Origin: Stercorarius parasiticus
Lineage: Eukaryota > Chordata > Aves > Charadriiformes > Stercorariidae
Length of the DNA: 64,000 nucleotides
Direction: 5' to 3'
Assembly (NCBI GenBank): GCA_013396915.1
Contig: VWZL01002013.1
Coordinates: 1-64,000, forward strand
Shown: positions 47,064 through 60,186 of the stretch, one piece after another
How the letters are laid out: every line of letters starts with the position of its first letter
How positions within the stretch are numbered: the stretch's first letter is position 1
Translations under genes and position numbers: made by a program
Notes under the pieces: generated by a model
Databases searched by the model: none
The model's input: the letters and a program-made list of their open reading frames with translations, nothing else
What the model was told of the DNA's origin: nothing

Positions 47064-50000
47064 ACAATAATTATAAACAGTCTTATAATTATTTATATAG
47101 CCATTATCTAATCACAGTAGGTTATTTACATGCAAGTCAGGCTTAAAGGCTGGTTACGGAGTACATTCACTTTGTATATTCCAGTTAAAATGAAATTCAG
47201 ATGGAAAAACCTAACCAACCAGCTAAAACTTGCAAAGTCAAACACTAATAGTTTTCAAATGCATGTAGATTTGCAGTGCAACTCTAATTTTCTCCTAAGA
47301 GTGTGCACATTATCTTGTAATCTTTGTTTATATTGTCACACACTATTGGTTTCCTATGGCCTGCCTCTTCAGTGCATGGGCTTATATATATCCTGAAAAG
47401 TTTTCCCCTCTTAATTCTAGGGAGTAGCTACCAGATCAGAATACATAAACTCTAAGGCTAAATACTGAAGAAGGAAAAAAAATAATAAAAAACTCCTCAA
47501 TATTTTGAGAGCTACTTAAACCGAAAAATGGAAATATCAATAGTTTCTGGGGAGAAGCCAAGTTTCACGTGCAGTGAAATGTGCAATGGAGCAACAAACT
47601 CCTACAGTGGAAAAAGAATCAGAGGGGATAGGCACAGGTAGTCTGTTCATGAAGCTCAAGGAAGACTGTAGAGAGTAACTGTTGCAAGGAAAAATAGAAG
47701 TGTCTCAACATAAACGGGACTCAAAAGCAGGTTTTCTGTTATATAAACTTCTGTATAAGTGGATCAACTGGCTATATGACTTGAGTGGCTCGACCGGTTG
47801 TGTAATCAATAGAGCGTATTGTCTTCCTGAGCTAGCCAAGACCAGCATGGGGAATGTATACGTGGCTCAGCCTAACATGGAGTACAAAAGCTAAAAAAAA
47901 AGTAATACCAAAGCAACAGAATAAACTTCGAAGTAAGCTTCAAGCTTGAACAGGCTTGAGCTGACTTCAACCCATGCATTCTTTCCTGACAGATGGGGAT
48001 TTCCATCATCATGGTGGTGAGCATCGAGAGATCAGTAATGTGAATTTACATTGTGATCCATCTGTATATTGCAATTGCTGCATTGTGTTGTATTGCTATT
48101 TCAGTACACTTCTGATCACTCTGTTAAATCAAAATGCTGTGCAACATGAACTATCTACAAATGAGTAAATTTAGTATTAAACATTACACCCTTCTCATGT
48201 GGAATATCTAAAAAAATCTGACCAGAGAGCATTGGACTCTGGCAAAAGGTACCAAGATTTGTCTTTGTCTCCTGCTTGCAGACAACTGAAGAACTCTTTG
48301 AGGTTGACATCAAAAATAGCAATGTATGGCTAAGCTGTGGGACCACTGATTCAATCATAGTGATTACTTTAACTACAGAGGAAAACTACCCTATTTACTT
48401 CATTCCCAGCTATCTGGCCAAAACGTCAATGTAACTTGTGCTGGCAGAGGAGGTCACTGAGCAGATTCCACCAGGACTACATCTTTGACAACACATGCAG
48501 AAAGATCAACCATGAATTGAGCTCTCTAGTGTCAGGATTACTCTTCTCTACCAGGTGCAATGCAAAAGAGTGTTGAAGCTCTGCTCTCCCCTTGAACTTA
48601 GCAACTTAAGAGGGTGCTTTCTTTTCATGTTTTTGTATCTTTCATGTGCTATGCAAAACTATTGCTGAGGCAACTGCAAAATCAATTCTGCCAGGTGGAC
48701 ATCACCCACATGTCAACGACCTGAAAAAACAGTGGAAATTACTTTCATAAAGAAAGTTCCTTCAGTCCCTCAGTATAGGAACAAAACCACATTACATGAT
48801 CAAGCAACCTTGATTCAAGCAAGATTTCCAGTCTTGTTTTTTTTAATTTGAAGTTGTTGGGGTTTTTTTAATTTTAAAAAAAAAGATAGTTTAACTGTTT
48901 TTACAATACTATAATAACCACAGAATAAAAAGTAGGTTTATTATCTTTTACCATGTCATTTTTCTACAGAGTAACATTTTGTTTGCAATCATTCCCAAGT
49001 TGCATGATATCTAAACCAGGACTGTGGTTTAGTCACTCAGGTACCCAGAAACCTTGCTTTTGTTTACTTTTTTTAGAAAGCTTGCTATTTATGTAATGAC
49101 ACCGATTATAATAATGCTCCTCATTCAACTCAACATGGAGTGATTCTTTCCTATAAAAGAGAGATGCTAGCCTCTAAAACTGATGAGGGCTTCTTACAAA
49201 ACAGCTGGTTTGGTTTTGGTTTTTAAAGTAAGTGTTAGAAGGCTTCATCTCAACAATCAATATTTAACATCAATTATTTTTACTCCCTTTTTGTTTAGAG
49301 GTACCTGAATAGTACTGAGGGAACTAATTTTTGTAGGAGAAAACCTTGCTTTTAGAAATAGCAGGCAACTTGTGCCAGTAGGAAGAATACAAAGAAGCAT
49401 AACATTACAATCAATTTTATTATTTAAGCCCCAGATACAAAGCTTGATTTAAAGTTAACTTTATAAATGCATTTTTGATAATACTTGCCATGCAGAATAC
49501 AAATGCCAGTGACAGTGGCATCAAAATGGTAAACACCTTTAAATGATGCCTAAGTGTTTGTCAAAGTAGTACGCTCTCATGATTATGTATTTTTGTTTGT
49601 TTGCTACTAAAATTTAAAATTGGCATGAAAAGATGTTTCTATGTCTATTTATAGTCAGAATTATTTTGGTTTCATGGTATTTAAGTAATTCTAAGAGTTC
49701 TTGAGCCACTAGATCTGGGGCTTTTAAAAAGTAAAGACATAAATATTAAAAAATACTAGAAAACCAACATTAATGCAAGTTATTCCACAAAGACTTTGAC
49801 ATAATTCTGTTACTTTATTAGATTATATGAAAGTGTAAGGAGATCTAAAATAAAATTAGCAACATGGCAATAGATATTTTACTACCTATAAAATAAATTA
49901 AATACAAAACTCACATACTCTACAAATTGAAATTAAAGGACTGATTAAGGGATAAATATTTATTTCTTTCTTTTTAGTATAGTATGTAGGTACTATGAAA

Positions 50001-51074
50001 AAAAACTAAAAGGTCCTCTCCTCAGCATATCAAATTTAGGCTTCATTGAGAGATAAAAATATATCTAGTCCCAACTCTGAGATATCCAAGTTCAAGTAAG
50101 CCCACAAGCAAAGCCTGTGGACTTGCATCCTTCTCATTTCAAGGTAGTTAACACATATATTTATGCTTTTCTACACAGTGTACCTGCACCAATACTTTTA
50201 GGACACAGAGCCCCCAAGAAATTTTTTACTTTTTCAATAGTGCTCAAAAAAAGATAGGGTAACTATTTGCAGCTCAACAAGTTATTATTTGTAACATTTG
50301 AACATTTCTCACATAAACACATATTCATCTGCCATAACATAAATGCACAACATGAATTCTTAGTAAGCTAAACACATTCTGCTTCTTTCTGTCTTGAAGC
50401 AGTCATTGCAGTAGTCATTTAATCTGTCAGCCAGATGAGAACATATTGATTTATGTATTTATATACACTTAATCAATTTTCTTGTTAGCTACACACTGAG
50501 AAGATATTAAAAGTTGCTATATTTCTAAACAAAAATACTAAAAAAATCATGAGCAGATAATAAATTAAAATGACAGATTTTAGGATATTTGGGTAAATAT
50601 AGTTAGTTTGTAAACTTCAGCCTTTAAAATATACATTGTCCTAGAAGATTTGTTCAAAATACATAATAAAAAAGGCCTCGTAGCATGCTGCAAGTTTCCA
50701 GCAATATTGATATGAAGACTGCTGTGCTAATGCACAGTGTTCTCTTTCAAATAACAAATCTATCATCTATCATGAGCAGCTTCATAAGAGTTCCAGAAGG
50801 TACACGCTGAACCTCGATGGCTAAGCATATATTTAAAATTAGTTTCACAGATAGCCTACAGTACACATAAATGCTGAGGAAGAAGACACAATCTTAAGGA
50901 TTTGAAAAAAACAAACTCCGACTGTTGTAAAAAAAGAGAACCTGAAGTCTTAAATTGCTAGAGGAAGATATTCACATTTCCGCATTTTCATTTTGGAGTA
51001 GTTTAAAGTGTCCATTACTTTTAAAGTGAAAAAATATAACAATTGACATCTTCAATAAATGTCAAATAATATAT

Positions 51075-51108
51075 TAAAAAAAAAGAAAAAAAAAAACAAA
51101 GAGAAAAA
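51075..51108. repeat. A-rich tract
   Basis: A runs interrupted by single G or C. Low complexity. Confidence 0.7.
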
Positions 51109-51759
51109 TTTATTTCATTCTCTGCTCTAATATCCTCTCCCTGCATCATTCATTTGACCTGGATGTTTGCATATTCTTATCTCCTGAGCAATTATATTCC
51201 CATTTAACTGGAGCACCTGAGTTTACAGCAGTTTAATGTTTTGTCAAGAGCTGTTACAGACTTTCAATAACACTCAAAAATATGTCTTACTTACACTTCA
51301 GAGAAATATATTCAAGATATGTTTCTAAATGTCTTTAACTCTTCACAGAATCAGGTACAAAGAAAATTTCTAGTTTTACTGTAATGAAATGGTGAGAGCT
51401 TAGAGTTTTCAAATCTGCATTAGAACTCCAGAGTATCTTACACTACCAGTTTAACAGTGTGTGTAGTGCTATAGTGTTATAAAAATAAGACAATACAAAA
51501 AATTATAATTTTTCTCAAAAATGTTAAGTTTTACTGGTGTTATGAGGAGCAGTCCTAATGTTTGGGCTAGAGTATGTACAGTAGCTTAAATACCTACAAA
51601 TGAAATCACTGATGACTCAAGGGAGTCACGAAGGTGTTGATTAATAGAATTCGCATTTATCCCAGGAAGATTTTGACACAGATCATTGACTACCTGGACC
51701 TTAAGTGCTTCTGAAAATGTCTGCTAAATACATCCTTCTCTGTTTAAGACTAAGTTCTG

Positions 51760-51785
51760 AAAAAAAAAAAAAAAAAAAAAAAAAA
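51760..51785. repeat. Poly(A) run, 26 A
   Basis: Uninterrupted run of A followed by A-rich CAAACAATAACAAAAC text. No retroposed body or target-site duplication is evident beside it, so it is reported as a homopolymer only. Confidence 0.8.
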
Positions 51786-52923
51786 CCAAGCAAACAATAA
51801 CAAAACAAATGAAGAGATTGTACGTTTTTTAAAATCATCACAGAAAATATCTAGACTTTAACTGTTAAAATTCTGAAGTCTCTTTGTACATTCACAAGTC
51901 CATAAGTACATAAAAAGAATGCAATGTCCTTATAGCATGTGACGGAAAATGTATGGACTTTATTGAGCAGCAGAATAGTATCATTTTTCCTCTGGCTCAA
52001 TTAATATTTCAGGACCATAATTTCCAGCAAGGCAAAACAATACCCCCTAGACGCCTATGGATAATGAAATACTGACCTATAATAGTGAGTCAAACAAAAC
52101 AATGAGTTAATATCATTACATATTCTCAAGTCAGGAAATTGATGCTTTTAGAAAGAATTTGGAAATAAGAAGCATTTTGCATACAGGTCCTGAAATTTCC
52201 AAATTAGTGATGCTGAGTTATAGTATTGTCACTGAGTAATTCTGTTTGCATAATAAATCTGCCCAACCACCAGCTGTTGGGACAATGTGAAATTTAATCA
52301 AAAAGGATCATAATAATAAATTTTAGGTAATAAATTCCCAAAATGCACCTAGTGTCCTATCTGTCTGCTTTGAGTTTACACACAAATAGTTATAATCTCA
52401 TCGGCTATTCCTGATTCTTGACAGAATGTATAAGTAAATCTTTTGAACAGAAGATTATTGGTTGAAACACTTGGAGAAAATATTGATTGCATTACAATTT
52501 GAGTATTTTAAATGTAGAAATATTTCCATAAAATTGGGATATTTTGACTTTTGAAGGGTCATTCTCCTTTGCAAAGGGAATTATTTTCATTTATTTATAG
52601 CACATACCTGTAAAAATGTATTACATATGCAAAAGAGTATTTATATTTTCATGGAAGGACAGTGTAGAGTTAAGGTGCCACAGACTTTTGCACTCAGTTT
52701 CCATAAATACCTGGTTGCTGCTCATGTGACAGATAAAAATCCTTAAAGGAAATGTTCCATACATACCTCAACTTTGGTGTGGTAGATATCTTTAAAATTA
52801 TTACCATTATACATATTTGCTGAATGTGATCTTTTAAAATTCTTTTTGTGATCAAATCATTTAACCACCAACTCATCAAGGGATTTTGAATCTATTTGAT
52901 TTTCATTAATGCTATATAAATGG

Positions 52924-53221
52924 TGTCAGTCTGTTCTCCCAAGTGACAAGCAACAGGATGAGGAAATGACCTCAAGTTGCACCAGGGGAAGTGTAGATTA
53001 GATATTAGGAAATATTTTTACACTGAAAGAGTTATCAAGCATTGGAACAGGCTGCCCAGGGAAGTGGTGGAATCACCATCCCTGGAGGTATTTAAAAGAT
53101 GGGTAGACATGGTGCTTAGGGACATGGTTTAGTGGTGGTTTTTGTCAGTGTTAGGTTGATATTGAACTCGATGACCTGAAAGGCCCCTTCCAACCTAGTT
53201 CTATGATTCTATGATTCTATA
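52924..53221 (+). mobile_element. CR1 LINE 3' end fragment, about 300 bp
   Basis: Plus-strand CR1 3' end of the same subfamily as 3829-5110 and 56790-58438. ORF2 C-terminus text (CTCAAGTTGCACCAGGGGAA, then the GCCCAGGGAAGTGGTGGAAT block) leads to a 3'UTR with TTAGGTTGATATTG and CCCTTCCAACCTAG, and ends in octamers (TTCTATG ATTCTATG) at about 53200-53221. It is 5'-truncated at about 52924. Confidence 0.92.
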
Positions 53222-56200
53222 AAGCCAATTTGGGAAAGTATTGCTATTCAAGAAGCTACTTAACTTCAATTAAAAACACTTCTTTGTAATTCACTGCTGT
53301 TTTCAAAACTCTTCCATTTCTTATTTGCACATTATACTTTTATGGGATAGAATTCTATTAGTCTTCCATCTTAAAAATTTAATTAGCATTATTTTCCTCA
53401 ACAGCTTTCTTAATGATAACTGTCTGGCCAGAGTATCATTTTACTATTAGGGTTTACTTTCAAAACTATTGCCTCAATATAAGGTTTAAATGATTAGCAT
53501 TCTCTCATAGATTTTTATATTTTCCACCAATAGGAACCACAAAGCGGTTTTGGTGCTACCCCATCTGTTATATTGGGTAATCTATGCACATTAGAAAGAA
53601 ATGATCGCCAGACAATAAAATTTGTCCAGAGTACCGCAGAGCACTACCATAATCTGGAGAAATGCCTTTCTTGTACAGATTGTGTTGTATCTAGGGAGAA
53701 TAAGAGTGACAGATAGACAGAAAGAAAGAGAAACATACATTTATTATTGTATTTATAAAATAAGATCAATAATAAAATGAAGCAGATAAAATATTTCTTA
53801 TGGAATTCTCATTCATTTAGAAAAGAAAAGAGATTGTAACATTTTATGAGAAAGCATAATTATTTTCTATTATGTAGGCAGTATTTTCTTTCTTCAGTCA
53901 ATCGACTATTACATTTTCTCAGAACAAATGTATGTAGAGCATGAAACAAATACCAGGTGATGAAATCTACACAGCTGTTTATAGAAAGGCAAAACAGATA
54001 ATAAAACGTGTATGTATGGCTTCCTCTCAATTCTCAAATACTACATAAAAGATGGATAAGAACTGACAGAAACTAAAAAAAGAATAAAGTTTTGTTCCTG
54101 AAGATAAAAAAGATACAGATACAGTTACATTGAAAATATAGCAAAACTATTTCTTTACAGCACATTGTATAAGCATAAACTGATTCAAGTTTGTTGTTAC
54201 ATATGGTAGCATTCATTGGCCAGCCTGTCTTCAAAAAACCTCATGACCTTTTGATTTTTAACGTAACTTTCCACTTTCTTAAATTAGATCCTTAGTCATT
54301 ATCTCTCTTCTATTACATGCTCTTTTCTTGAATCACATTTTTGTAGGTTTCTATCATAATAGCTTTAATCACATGATTTTAAAACCTTTAAAAAGGTTAA
54401 CATAAGATTTCTGGATTTGGATTCATTCTTGTATAGTGCATACAGTTCTGCCATGTAGCTTTGGCTGAAAAAGAGCATTAGTAAGGTTTAGCTGTTAAAA
54501 AAAACCTAAAGAAAGAATATATCTACCTCTTCTACATATGCAAGTTATAGTTCTTGCATATTTAGAATTGTCTGTCATCTCAGGGTTTTCCTTGCTTGTC
54601 TTGATCTGGCCCTTATGCATAAAATAATTGAGATCATAAACCAGCAAGTCCAATAAGAGATATTAAAGTGTATTTAGTTTATCTACTGGGCATTTCTAAT
54701 ACCTTTATGCACAAATTCAGTTATCAAGTTGGAGTTTGAAGAAACGTATGTACAATTAGGGCAAAAACAGCAGTTTCATACCTTGTATTTCAGGAAAGCA
54801 TTTCCAATTTGCATGGTGGTTAGTACTGAAACTATGCAACCTTTTCCGAGCATATGGCAGATTTCCTGGAGGATATGCTGCTGCACATTATCAAATTGAT
54901 ATCTTTTGCTGGCATTTTTAAGATATGTTGATGCTTGACAGTGGCAGCTGCAATTCTCAAGCATCTACGTAGCCTCTGTAGATAAGGGTATGTAGATATC
55001 AAGTGGATCATGTGAAACCAGTTTTAATGAGCCATCAAAGAATGTGTGAGCGATTCATGTAATGTTCTTAGCTCATGGACAGTAGAGGCACATAGGTTTA
55101 CTTAAAAACAAAATTTTATTTGCTGTTATTACACAAGTCCTATCATAATAACTCCATTTTAGCAGCCCCTTGTGCCTGTGCTTTCATCATCTACTTATTT
55201 ATTTATTTGCAAAGCTTTGCTTCTGTTGCTCAGCTCCACTGCTCTTCACTTCCTATCTGGATGCCTGTGTCACCTCTGCCAGAGGTGGCAAGAGTGGATT
55301 TCTGAGTTAGAAGGGTCCCACTGATGGTGGCACTAGTGGGGTGCACAGCCACATGTAGTTGACAAGCAGACGCAGAACCTGGAGCTTTTCATGTCCCAGA
55401 TTCAGGCAGATTAGCTAACCAACCACCCACAACAGATAATCTCCTGCAGAAGCAGCTCTTCTAAGCTCATTTTAGCAGATTTCAGGAGGGAGATCTAAGA
55501 CAACTCCCAGCACTCCTTTCTTCTGTGGCTTGGTGTAAATACCATTCAAAAAGTAGATAAGATTTTTCTGCATGAGGTCAAGAACAGAATTATTTTTGAA
55601 CTAGGAAAGCACTTCAGTTTAAAGACAGACAAAATTTCAAACGTTGACACCTACAGCTTCTGCTTTCAATGCTCTCATGCTTAATTGTTTTTTTGAATCA
55701 GTTTGTCAATCTACATTGGTTGTTAGCAAAATTTTGTGGCATTCTGAAAATATGGTTAAATTGTGTTTACAGGGTTTTGATGTTCCCCTACTTTATGTAA
55801 CTTTTTACTGCCATAGATATCACAAATGCTAAAATCGAGGCTTCCAGAGTTTCTGCCTTCTAGAAAGGAAAATTCAGGCCAACTGAAAGTTTACTTTTGT
55901 TTCCAGAATGTGATGAACATAGGGAAACTGGAGGAAGACCCCCTCTGATGTAGTAAATGAGGAGATTTACCTCCTTCCACAAACCAGGATTTCTGACTCA
56001 CAACAGGACTACTGAATGTTGAAACACACCTTTCACTGGGTTTCTAACAAACTGTGGAATCACTAGAGGTGCATGGCTTAAGCTGCTCTCAGCATTCCCA
56101 GTACGTCCTCCAAGGAGGAGAGAGGTTTCCCCAAAGGAGTAAAGAATTTACTGTATGCTAACAAATACAGTGTTAGAAGGGGAAACTCTGAAAGTCCTTC

Positions 56201-56789
56201 TAAGGAAACAACTCTAACATCTGAAGAATTTCCCCTTATTCTCTCCCACCAGCCTCTCTAATTGTAATCAGAGACACCATACATCATACAAGGTGGAAAA
56301 CCCTCTGCAAGCATTTTACTAATATGTAGAGAGGTCATAATGTATAGGCATATTAATACAGAATGTGTAATTTCCTCATTGTTCTGTGAGAATTCCAGAA
56401 AACAGTTCCTATGACTACAGTTCAAAATATGGAAATAAGGACTAGGTGTTAAGTTTACAATATCCCCATTTTTCTGTATAATTTCTCTAAGCAACATAGA
56501 ATTATTTTCTGGATCATGTCCTGTCAATGTTTCTGTGTACGCAGTAGTTTTGGCAGGGATAGTTGTATTCAGCCAAAATTCCCACTGCAACAGATTCAGA
56601 AGAAGGTCTGCCTTGCAAATGAACTCAGTCAAGAAGTTGGTTGTAATGGTTGTTGCCTCTTGTCACACCAAAAAGTAATCACATTTTATTTCAGAAATGC
56701 TGAGAAAATCTGTATTTCGTATGCAGGTTTGTTTCTGTGCATGGGCCCCTTTGTTGATGACTGAGGTTTGCTCATGAGCTAGCAGATAG
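53222..56789. other. Unique AT-rich stretch
   Basis: No gene or transposon recognised. The 55100-56200 part is richer in G+C and could hide an old repeat that I cannot name. The frame at 56258-56632 (124 codons, minus) is the longest non-repeat frame here and has no family resemblance. Confidence 0.5.
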
Positions 56790-58438
56790 GGGCAGGGACC
56801 AGAATGAAGTCCCCATAATCCGAAGGGAGATGATGAGGGACCTGCTCCAAACCTGGACGTACACAAGTCTATTGGGCCAGGTGGGATCCACCTGAGAGTA
56901 CTGAGGGAGCTGGCAGAAGTGCTCACTGAGACACTTTCCATCATTTACCAGCACTCTTGACAAACTGGGGAGGTCCCAGTTTACTGTCGTCTAGCAGATG
57001 TGACACCCATCCATGTGAAGGGCCGAAAGGATGATCCAGGGAACTACAGGCCTGTCAGCCTGACCTTGGTGCCTGGGAAGGTCATTGAACAGACCATCCT
57101 GATGATCATGTGCCATTATGCAGCACATGAAGGACAACCAGGTGATCAGGCCCAGTCAGCATGGGTTTACGAAGGGCAGGTCCTGCTTGACCAACCTGAT
57201 CTTCTATGACAAAGTGACCCACTTGGTGGATGAGGAAAAGGCTGTGGATGTTGTTTAACTGGACTTTAGTAAGGTCTTTGATACAGTTTCGTGCAGCATC
57301 CTTCTGGAGAAACTGGCTGCCCATGGCTTGGATGGGAGTACTCTTTACTGCGTAAAAAAAAATGGATGGAGGTCCAGGCCCACAGAGTGGTGGTGAATGG
57401 AGTTAAATCCAGTCAGCGGACAGTCATGAGTGGTGTTCCCCAGGGCTCGGTATTGGGGCCAGGTCTCTTTAATAATATCTTTATCAATGATCTGGACAAG
57501 GGGATTGAGTGCACCCTCAATATGTTTGCAGTTGACACCAAGCTGGGTGGGAGCGTCGACCTGCTTGAGGCTAGAAAGGCGTTGCAGAGGGATCTGGACA
57601 GGCTGGATCGATGGGCCGAGGCCAATGGTATGAGGTTCAACAAGGCCAAGTGCTGGGTCCTGCACTTGGGTCACAACAACCCCATGCAGCATTACAAGTT
57701 TGGGGAAGAGTGACTGCAAAGCTGCCCAGTGGAAAGGGACCTGGGGGTATTGGTTGACTGCCTGCTGAATATGAGCCAGCAGTGTGCCCAAGTGGCCAAG
57801 AAGGCCAACAACATCCTGGCTTGTATCAGGAACAGTGTGGCAAGTAGGACTAGGGAAGTGATGCCCTGTACTCGGCATTGTTGAGGCCCCACGTCGAGTA
57901 CTGTGTCCAGTTTTTGGGCCCCTCGCCACAAAAAAGACATTGAGATGCTGGAACAGGTCCAGAGAAGGGCAACGAACCTGGTGAAGGGTCTGGAGAATAA
58001 TTCTTATGAGTAGCGGCTGTGGCTGACGGAGCTAGGGTTGTTTAGCCTGGAGAAAAGGAGGATGAGGAGAGACCTTATCGTTCTCTATGACTACCAGAAA
58101 GGAAGTAGTAGGGAAGTGGGGGTCAGTCTCTTCTCCCAGGTAACAAGCGATAGGACAGAGGAAATGGCCTCAAGTTGCGCCAGGGGAGGTTTAGACTGGA
58201 TATTAGGAAAAATTTTTACACTGAAAGGTTTATTAAGCATTGGAACAGGCTGCCGAGGGAAGTGGTTGAGTTACCGTCCCTGGAAGTATTTAAAAGACGA
58301 GTAGATATAGTGCTTAGAGATATGGTTTAGTGATGGCTTTTGTCAGTTAGGTTGACGGTTGGACTAGATGATCTGAAAGGTCCCTTCCAACCTAGGCGAT
58401 TCTATAATTCTATGATTCTATGACTCCATGATTCTATA
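56790..58438 (+). mobile_element. CR1 LINE, 5'-truncated copy with most of the RT, about 1.65 kb
   Basis: This copy retains the most RT sequence in the window. From the 5' side: the RT entry block (GPGGIHLRVLRELAE-like text near 56870-56920), DDPGNYRPVSL (57030-57063), the FxKGRSCLTN-type block, [18 protein letters not shown] (57247-57290), [10 protein letters not shown] (57429-57458), the catalytic box FAVD (57525-57536), the thumb (57540-57900) and the ORF2 C-terminus (58038-58304). A 3'UTR and degenerate octamers follow (58399-58438). Several stops and shifts break ORF2. It shares three specific lesions with the inverted copy at 3829-5110. Confidence 0.95.
57000..57713 (+). pseudogene. CR1 ORF2 reverse transcriptase, fingers and palm (broken)
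   Basis: Two frames carry the RT. The first (57000-57209) has HVKGRKDDPGNYRPVSLT and then shifts frame. The second (57291-57713) has [36 protein letters not shown] (one extra Asn relative to FNIF), FAVDTKLGG and [17 protein letters not shown], and stops at TGA (57711-57713). The catalytic FADD is FAVD (GTT at 57531-57533) and a TAA lies at 57256-57258. The product cannot be an active polymerase. The long minus-strand frame 57345-57929 is the antisense shadow. Confidence 0.92.
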
Positions 58439-60186
58439 CTTTGCTAATAAAACTTTGGGTTTGAACTTGAGTTCTGATTTCCTTCCTTTCCATCCCTCTG
58501 ACACTGTGATAGAGTTTAACAGTCTTTAGTTCAAGGAATACATTTTTGTATCACTTCCCACATGTTAGTCCCAAAATGAGTTCTTGAGCTCTCAAAAAAA
58601 TCCAGAAAAATGCTCCAGACAATTATCAATAGCACAGAAAGATGCTTAAATTTACAGTTAATAATAAAGATTAAGTGTTCCATTTCCCCTTTGTTCTGTT
58701 GCTCTGAACCCAGTGAGCTATAACTTTGATTTAACAGGGGTGGGCAAATTGCAAATGATAACACAGCTATTCATAACATGAAAAAATTTGATTTTGCATA
58801 ACATTTTCTGACAGCAGTGCTGAATTTGACAGCATAAGCCATCAAAGCTAAAATGAATAAAAAGTAGATATGACATGCATAAGCCCTGTTAAGGACTGTG
58901 TAACTTACTTTTAATGTGCGCTGCTAAAAGCTAATAAAAAGCACTACTTCCAAAAATCATCATCCAGACACAGAATATTGAGTATTGTCATAGCAAAGCC
59001 ATTGGAAGGGAATCAGAGTTGAATTATATGTTGCACAAACTTTACTCCTAATATTTTTTGATATGCTGCTGTTTAATTTTATCCATGCAAGCAGTGAGAT
59101 CTTGCCTGTTAAGGTCAGAATATCAGATCAAAATATTATATGCACGTTTGGTTTTAATGCCCAAAAAGTAGTAGAGATTTTGTGCTTTGTCATGAAAGGA
59201 ACTGTGTTGTGGGTAATCTCAGCAGAAAATTTTTTGAACATACAAGCAAGGATTTTTTTTGCGTGATCCATTGTGTGAGATCCTTTAACAAATGTGGGCC
59301 ACGCAGCACATAAATCTAGTCCAGGCAGTTCCCAACTAGGTGTAAAAACACCCAAATGGGGTTCAGACTGCTAGAGACCTGAGCTCAACTTGCATATTAG
59401 ATGAAACATCTGACTTTTTCATCCTCTTCATCCTCCTAAACCAGAAGTTAAATGCCCTGCAAAAAAATCCCAGGTTTCACATTAGCATTCATTAACAGAG
59501 AGAAGTTTGTCTGACACGCTCTACAACTATTTCTGTCATTCCTTTTGGCACAAATATGCTATGATGCATTCAAATGACACGTTCAAAACTGTGAAATTAA
59601 AAGAATGTTGTCTTAAAAACCCAGTGTCCTCACCTTGGTCTTACTGGGGTTTCCTTCATAATTGATTTGCTGATCAACAGCAACTGTCTCAAAATTTATC
59701 AGATCCTGTAAATATACTCATGACAAAGAAAATGTTGGAGTGAATCTGTGTTTGGAGAATAAAAATAATTTTAATGAGAAAAATTAAACATCTATTTTTA
59801 GAAAGGGATGAAATTTTGCTGCTTCAAACGTACAGGTTAGTTTTCTCTCAAACTCAGGCCATAACGTTTTTTTAGCTAAAAACATATGAAGAGTTAATAG
59901 ATTATCATCTGGCTGATAAATTCTTTATAAAGGAAGTGACGACTCTTTTCAAAATAACCGTCAGTGTAATATTTTCACATGTATGAAAAAATAACATAAA
60001 AAAAAGCACAAAATATACTCAATATTTTTCCACCAAATGATATGCTAGGAGAAATTACAATCATCGTCTTTATTTTACTTAATAGGACTGTGTTTGTCTA
60101 GAGCCCATTGAAAGCATTCCTGTTTTACTTTATCAAGCTTACTCAGTTACCATATTTATACAGAAAAGCTCAGAATTTTTCAAAAA
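58439..60186. other. Unique AT-rich stretch
   Basis: No recognisable gene, transposon or long simple repeat. Confidence 0.5.

Larger units (their letters stand above)
47064..52923. other. Long unique AT-rich stretch
   Basis: About 5.9 kb. No transposon recognised. It contains A-rich tracts at 51075-51108 and 51760-51785, and a frame open from about 48222 to 48434 with a strong acceptor-like sequence (see findings). Between 48435 and 52923 there are almost no open frames above 60 codons and the sequence is very AT-rich. Confidence 0.5.

Noticed and set aside
51760..51785. Poly(A) run as a sign of a processed pseudogene or SINE
   Set aside because: No retroposed body or target-site duplication could be found beside it.
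57345..57929. Longest open frame in the window (194 codons, minus strand)
   Set aside because: It lies wholly antisense to the CR1 RT at 56790-58438; the sense strand shows the conserved RT motifs.
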